Assembly: GCA_963739395.1 (NCBI GenBank)
Contig: CAVUAE010000001.1
Span: forward strand, 868,001-932,000
Reading direction: 5' to 3'
Source: RBG-13-51-18 sp963739395
Lineage (GTDB): Bacteria > Chloroflexota > Dehalococcoidia > Dehalococcoidales > RBG-16-60-22
DNA length: 64,000 bases
Part shown: positions 60,203-64,000 of the stretch, piece after piece
Position numbering within the stretch: position 1 is the first letter of the stretch
Layout: every line of letters starts with the position of its first letter
Notes under the pieces: model-generated
Told to the model about the DNA's origin: nothing
Databases searched by the model: none
What the model saw: the letters and a program-made list of their open reading frames with translations, nothing else
Position numbers and translations under genes: made by a program

Positions 60203-60853
60203 TTATGCTGTGCGGTGTTTCGCTTTTGTTGCTTTTACGCGCTTTTCCGATTTTGCCGCTATGAAGCTGGTCACCATAGCTTTGTAAATATTGCCGAAAG
60301 CGTCAATATTAGTGTCAGGGTCGACTAGTTTATACATACCCAGTCCGGAGAACATGGCCAGCATAGCGACGGCGACGGAGAGGGGGTCGAGTTCAGGTTT
60401 AGAAATATCTGCTTTCCGATTAGGCCGGAAAATTTTAACGAGTACGTCGGAAACTTCCGCCTGTGACTCAAGTAAAGCCTGGCGGATGGCCTTATTGTGA
60501 GTGGCTTCCGAGTAATAATCCATCTGGATACGGGCGAACTCGGTGGCGTATTCTCCTTTCAGGAGTGCGACCCAGAAATTTACCATGTTGTGCAATGTTT
60601 TTTCAGGATTCTCCGAGGACAACGATGCCAATTGCGGTAAGAGAAAGGCATTGGACTCCTTTAATGTGGCAATGACTAGGTCTTCCTTACTGGCAAAGTA
60701 ATTATAGACAGCTCCGGGGCTTAAGTTGGCAGCACTAAAAATATCCTGCATGGTGGTATTGTGAAAGCCTTTGGTGACGAAACACTTGTAAGCGGCTTGA
60801 ATAATTTCTTTGCGTCGGGCATCCATGTATGCTTGTGGCACTTTAGGCGACAT
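60203..60853 (-). CDS. TetR/AcrR-family regulator
   Basis: About 216 residues from the ATG at 60853 (ATAGGAGGCG upstream); an adjacent TTG start is rejected. The N-terminal HTH (about 15-60) contains TKGFHNTTMQDIFSAANLSP and GAVYNYFASKEDL. The C-terminal ligand domain is of the usual length. It is the first gene of the unit with the CrtI-like and cupin genes. A palindrome at the promoter indicates self-repression. Inducer is unknown, but it may be the substrate of the CrtI-like enzyme. Confidence 0.92.
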   Translation of the reverse strand: MSPKVPQAYMDARRKEIIQAAYKCFVTKGFHNTTMQDIFSAANLSPGAVYNYFASKEDLVIATLKESNAFLLPQLASLSSENPEKTLHNMVNFWVALLKGEYATEFARIQMDYYSEATHNKAIRQALLESQAEVSDVLVKIFRPNRKADISKPELDPLSVAVAMLAMFSGLGMYKLVDPDTNIDAFGNIYKAMVTSFIAAKSEKRVKATKAKHRTA

Positions 60854-60872
60854 CAACGCCTCCTATAAAAAG

Positions 60873-60882
60873 AACGCTCGTT
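60873..60882 (-). promoter_or_regulatory. Operator palindrome at the TetR promoter
   Basis: AACGCTCGTT on the plus strand: AACG and CGTT arms around a 2-base centre, a short TetR-type operator located between the -10 and the gene. Confidence 0.55.
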
Positions 60883-60885
60883 TTA

Positions 60886-60914
60886 TTTATAACATAAACA
60901 TTCTATTTTGTCAA
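60886..60914 (-). promoter_or_regulatory. Promoter of the TetR/CrtI-like/cupin unit
   Basis: On the minus strand TTGACA (60909-60914), a 17-bp spacer and TATAAA (60886-60891) with TG one base upstream. This is a near-consensus promoter, arranged like the other TetR promoter in the window. Confidence 0.8.
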
Positions 60915-61059
60915 GGGGGTACCGGGAAATAAATATAAAATAAAGAGAAAAATCGGGGTAGAGGAGTAGTAGACGGAAATATTGGGTTAAGAAATTGTAA
61001 CCCTTTTTGCCCTTTCCACACGGCGTTGCACATATGTTAATATATGACGGATAAGAAAG

Positions 61060-61833
61060 ATGTTCCGAATTATTGACACTCATGCGCACCTGGACGAAGT
61101 TGAAAATCTTGAGCAGGTCCTCGCTCAAGCTAAAGAGGCCGGACTGGCGGCGATAGTAGCCGTCGGCTCCGATATAGAGTCCAACCAGAAGACACTGGAC
61201 ATCGCGGAAAAATATCCGGGTTTCATTTATCCAGCGCTGGGGTGGCACCCGTGGTACATTAAAGAGTCGGATATATCTGCGAATCTGGAATTTATTAAAA
61301 CGAATATCGTAAGGGCGGTAGGCATAGGGGAGGTAGGACTGGATTATCATAAGCGGGTAAGGGCGGTGGCGGATAAAGACCTGCAAAAAAGAGCACTTAA
61401 AGAACTGCTGAAAATCGCTAAAGACTTCGATAAACCGGCGCTCATCCATTCCCGTTATGCCTGGCGAGACGCTTACGACATTGTTAAAGAGGCGGGACTA
61501 ACTAAAGTAGTTTTTCACTGGTACACGGGAACATCCAGCGTTTTACGGGACATTATCGATAGCGGCTATTACATTTCCGTCACTCCCGCTGTAGAGTATC
61601 ACGAGGAACACCTGCGGGCGGTGAAAGAAACGCCATTGGAGAAGCTGCTATTAGAGACGGATAGTCCGGTGGTTTATGGGCGGGGCAGGGAGGGCGAGTT
61701 TAAGTCCAGTCCGGCGGATGTGGCGCGGTCGTTAAAAGGCGCGGCGGCGCTGAAAGGGTTGAGTGAGGAGGAGATAGCGCAAAAGACTACGGAAAACGCG
61801 AAAAGACTGTTTAATTTTGGAGAAAAGAAATGA
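61060..61833 (+). CDS. TatD-family metal-dependent hydrolase
   Basis: A 257-residue TIM-barrel hydrolase. The N-terminal metal motif is DTHAHLDEV. IGEVGLDYH is the central acidic segment, and LLLETDSPVV holds a conserved aspartate. Family members are DNases or aminoacylases. It overlaps the next gene by 4 bp and probably forms an operon with it. It is shorter than some TatD proteins but has the full motif set. Confidence 0.9.
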   Translation: MFRIIDTHAHLDEVENLEQVLAQAKEAGLAAIVAVGSDIESNQKTLDIAEKYPGFIYPALGWHPWYIKESDISANLEFIKTNIVRAVGIGEVGLDYHKRVRAVADKDLQKRALKELLKIAKDFDKPALIHSRYAWRDAYDIVKEAGLTKVVFHWYTGTSSVLRDIIDSGYYISVTPAVEYHEEHLRAVKETPLEKLLLETDSPVVYGRGREGEFKSSPADVARSLKGAAALKGLSEEEIAQKTTENAKRLFNFGEKK

Positions 61834-62432
61834 AAATGTCATTAGAAGAAAACCGGCAACGACTTTTCACTTTAGACGCCAGTTTAAGGGTGGAGGCGGA
61901 CCAAATGCTTAAAGAATCGGGGCTGGGAATGATTATCAGGGAGGAAGGGTTTAAGCTCGTTGGGTCTTATACTATGAAGACGATGACCTGGCGTAACCTT
62001 GATTATGAGAGGATGGACGCCAATCCGGACATGAAAAACCACTGGAAATTGGGTGAGAAGTTTTTCAAAATAGAATGGGTATGGGGTTTAAGCTATGTCA
62101 ATGCCTACCATGCCCCGCATGGTATGGGGGACGAGGGGCTTTATTGGGGATTACGCCTGAATTACCCCCAAGGAGGGGATATCTGGAAACTTGACCTCTG
62201 GACGGCGCGGGCGGAAGAGTACTTACCCTATCAACCCCGGCGGGATATGTGGGCCGACCGCTTAACCGATGATACGCGTTACAATATTTTAGAGATAAAA
62301 GAAGCCGTCTGCATGCTGCCGGAATACGGTAAAAGCATCAAGTCCATCCATATTTACGAAGCGGTGCTGGAAAACGGCGTCAAGGGGCTCGATGCGTTCT
62401 GGGAGTGGTGGAAAGGGCGGGAAGGTAAATAG
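61830..62432 (+). CDS. Unknown protein coupled to the TatD-like gene
   Basis: A 200-residue, Trp/Tyr-rich soluble protein of unknown family. Segments such as WRNLDYERMDANPDMKNHW and WVWGLSYVNAYHAP are distinctive. It starts at the ATG at 61830 (GGAG upstream) or 6 bases later; the first is the better candidate. The overlap with the TatD gene suggests a common role. It has a SWIM-like or ligase-like flavour but no motif I can identify. Confidence 0.7.
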   Translation: MKMSLEENRQRLFTLDASLRVEADQMLKESGLGMIIREEGFKLVGSYTMKTMTWRNLDYERMDANPDMKNHWKLGEKFFKIEWVWGLSYVNAYHAPHGMGDEGLYWGLRLNYPQGGDIWKLDLWTARAEEYLPYQPRRDMWADRLTDDTRYNILEIKEAVCMLPEYGKSIKSIHIYEAVLENGVKGLDAFWEWWKGREGK

Positions 62433-62447
62433 TCCCATCGCCCCTTT

Positions 62448-63821
62448 TTACCAGGCTTTTTCCGGCTTATCGCCCGGCTTGCCCGGGTGCTTCTTGTATT
62501 CCCGGTAAATAAAAACGTAAATAAGAGCAAAGCTTAAGATATCCGAAGCCGGCGCCGATACCCATACTCCCATTAGTCCCCAAAGATGACGGAAAAGGAA
62601 AAGAAACGGGATAAAAATCAGAAACTGCCGCAACATCGATAATATTAAAGACTTCTTCCCCTGGGATAGTCCCTGGAATGCCGTTATAAACATAACCGTC
62701 GGTCCGACAAACAGTATCGTAGAAAGCATAATGCGTAAAGCCGGTATTGCTTCCGCTGTTAAATCAGCATTATTACTAAAGATACCTACAATCCATGGAG
62801 CGAAAATCACCATGATAAGGGTGAGAACTGCCAGAAGCACTACCATGCCCCAAGACGCTATTTTGACCCCCTGCCACAATCGTTTATAATTACCTGCGCC
62901 GAAGTTATAACCAACGATAGGCATCAAACCGTTAGATACACCCATCACCGGCATAAAGGCAAAGTCCGATATGCGCATGACGATGCCGACGACGGCGATA
63001 ATCATCGAGCCGAAAGAAGAGAGAACTTTATTAAAAAGCAAGAAAGCCAGGCTTTCCAGCAGCTGTATAACAACCGTGGGAGCGCCGACACGATAGATAT
63101 CTTTCAAAATAGCCCAATCCGGGCGTAAATGGGCAAGCTTGATATGGTAAGCCGTTTTACCCGCCAGTAAGAAATATAGACCGAACAATGCCCCGAATGT
63201 TTGCGAAATAGCCGTACCCAGCGCTGCGCCAGCTACACCCATTTCCGGGAAGGGACCAATGCCGAATATCAACAACGGGTCAAGGATGATATTGAGAACC
63301 GTTGAAGAAATCATAATTATCATCGGTTTCACGGCGTCGCCGGAACCACGCAACAGGCTGGAAACATTCAAGGCAAACAGAATAAAAGGCGCGCCGTAAG
63401 AGGTAATCACCAGGTACTGCCGACTAAAATCCGTGATATCCGGCGTCGCTCCCAGTATGGGTAGTATTCTATCGGCAAAAAGAGAAACTACTGTTATAAA
63501 AATCAGTCCCCAAAGTACGCAGATAAAGAATATCTGCCCGGCGGCGCGATTAGCGGCATCGGGGTTTTTCTCGCCGAAACGCCTGGAAACAAGCGCGGCA
63601 ACACCAGTGCTCGTACCACCGCCGATAGCGTAATATAGTATCTGGAAAGGTATCACTATCGTCAGGGCGGCAATGGCTTCGTAGCCAATCCTCGTCACCC
63701 AGAGAGTGTTGACGATGTTATAAAGGCTTGTCGTAATAGTGGCAGCGATGCCCGGCATACTTAACTTTATAAGCAGTCTGCCTAGCGGCGCGTCACCTAA
63801 TCTTTTAGTATATTCCTGCAT
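62448..63821 (-). CDS. MATE-family efflux transporter
   Basis: A 457-residue protein with 12 hydrophobic segments and the MATE internal duplication. The N-terminal part has GDAPLGRLLIKLSMPGIAAT and the later GVSNGLMPIVGYNFGAGN, characteristic of the family's first and seventh segments. It exports drugs or other compounds by Na+ or H+ exchange in the inner membrane. It is the last recognised gene; about 180 bases to the window end hold no gene or clear promoter I can defend. Confidence 0.95.
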   Translation of the reverse strand: MQEYTKRLGDAPLGRLLIKLSMPGIAATITTSLYNIVNTLWVTRIGYEAIAALTIVIPFQILYYAIGGGTSTGVAALVSRRFGEKNPDAANRAAGQIFFICVLWGLIFITVVSLFADRILPILGATPDITDFSRQYLVITSYGAPFILFALNVSSLLRGSGDAVKPMIIMISSTVLNIILDPLLIFGIGPFPEMGVAGAALGTAISQTFGALFGLYFLLAGKTAYHIKLAHLRPDWAILKDIYRVGAPTVVIQLLESLAFLLFNKVLSSFGSMIIAVVGIVMRISDFAFMPVMGVSNGLMPIVGYNFGAGNYKRLWQGVKIASWGMVVLLAVLTLIMVIFAPWIVGIFSNNADLTAEAIPALRIMLSTILFVGPTVMFITAFQGLSQGKKSLILSMLRQFLIFIPFLFLFRHLWGLMGVWVSAPASDILSFALIYVFIYREYKKHPGKPGDKPEKAW

Positions 63822-64000
63822 AATATAACCTTATGAAATCATACCTGTAAAACGACAATAAGAAATGCCAAAGCAGCGGATATATCGCTTTAAGACGGCG
63901 ATAGAACGAACGCTTTATTCAGCAGCATCCACGGCGGTGCCAGTATCTGTGACCAGTAACCCAGTTAAAAATAACAGCCCAAGGCTAGTTTATTCTTTTT

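Overview
The window reads as one contiguous, gene-dense bacterial chromosome segment. The proteins look most like Chloroflexota of the Dehalococcoidia type: strict-anaerobe Fe-S and corrinoid enzymes, a NusB/ACP pair, RtcB, split transketolases, many SDR and MDR oxidoreductases, and short REP/MITE-like intergenic repeats. This placement is an inference from protein character, not from a marker-gene search. Three tRNA genes (Ala-CGC, Arg-CCT, Val-CAC) are present. There are no rRNA genes, CRISPR arrays, complete insertion sequences or phage genes.

Layout: 1-2.1 kb has the end of purL, purQ, acpP and nusB. 2.2-5.9 kb has a metal-efflux CDF protein and a GlcD/GlcF-type 2-hydroxyacid oxidase pair. 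6-10.7 kb (minus) carries LutA/LutB-like proteins, a two-subunit class I fumarase and a cyclase-type hydrolase. 10.8-13.5 kb (minus) has an acetate permease and acetyl-CoA synthetase. 13.9-16.1 kb has a geranylgeranyl-reductase-like flavoprotein, an unusual GreA fusion and tRNA-Ala. 16.2-22.4 kb has a structured leader before a small membrane protein, bacterioferritin, an ADP-forming acyl-CoA synthetase alpha subunit, an SDR, a DinB protein, an epimerase and a lipoprotein. 22.4-29.0 kb (minus) is an eight-gene catabolic-looking operon: two MDR dehydrogenases, a VOC protein, a zinc ribbon, a split transketolase and two double-cupin proteins. 29.2-34.2 kb has secreted proteins, a B12-methionine-synthase activation-like protein, two single cupins plus an SDR, and an LRR protein. 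34.3-39.3 kb has tRNA-Arg, a riboswitch-like leader before a second CDF transporter, an epimerase, a lipoprotein and a TetR/ABC operon. 39.3-45.2 kb has carAB, a Cys-rich protein and an M29 aminopeptidase. 45.2-46.1 kb is a tiny tRNA-Val-associated insertion. 46.3-50.8 kb has an acyl-CoA dehydrogenase, a WYL regulator and a Cys-rich effector-domain cluster. 51-56.3 kb has a corrinoid protein plus URO-D-type methyltransferase, an SDR, and a flavoprotein/ferredoxin pair. 56.4-63.8 kb has rtcB, a TetR/phytoene-dehydrogenase-like/cupin operon, a TatD-like hydrolase and a MATE transporter.

Working together, the genes suggest an anaerobe that oxidises small organic acids (2-hydroxyacids, fumarate/malate, acetate), may take methyl groups from methylated compounds through a corrinoid protein, and uses an expanded set of oxidoreductases with a recurrent cupin family. 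That family has five genes and seven cupin domains, and four of the five genes sit beside oxidoreductases; it is the best candidate for something undescribed here. Other points of interest are two structured 5' leaders ending in terminators, the GreA/recombinase-type domain fusion, the tRNA-Val mini-island, and genes that appear to be transcribed leaderless.
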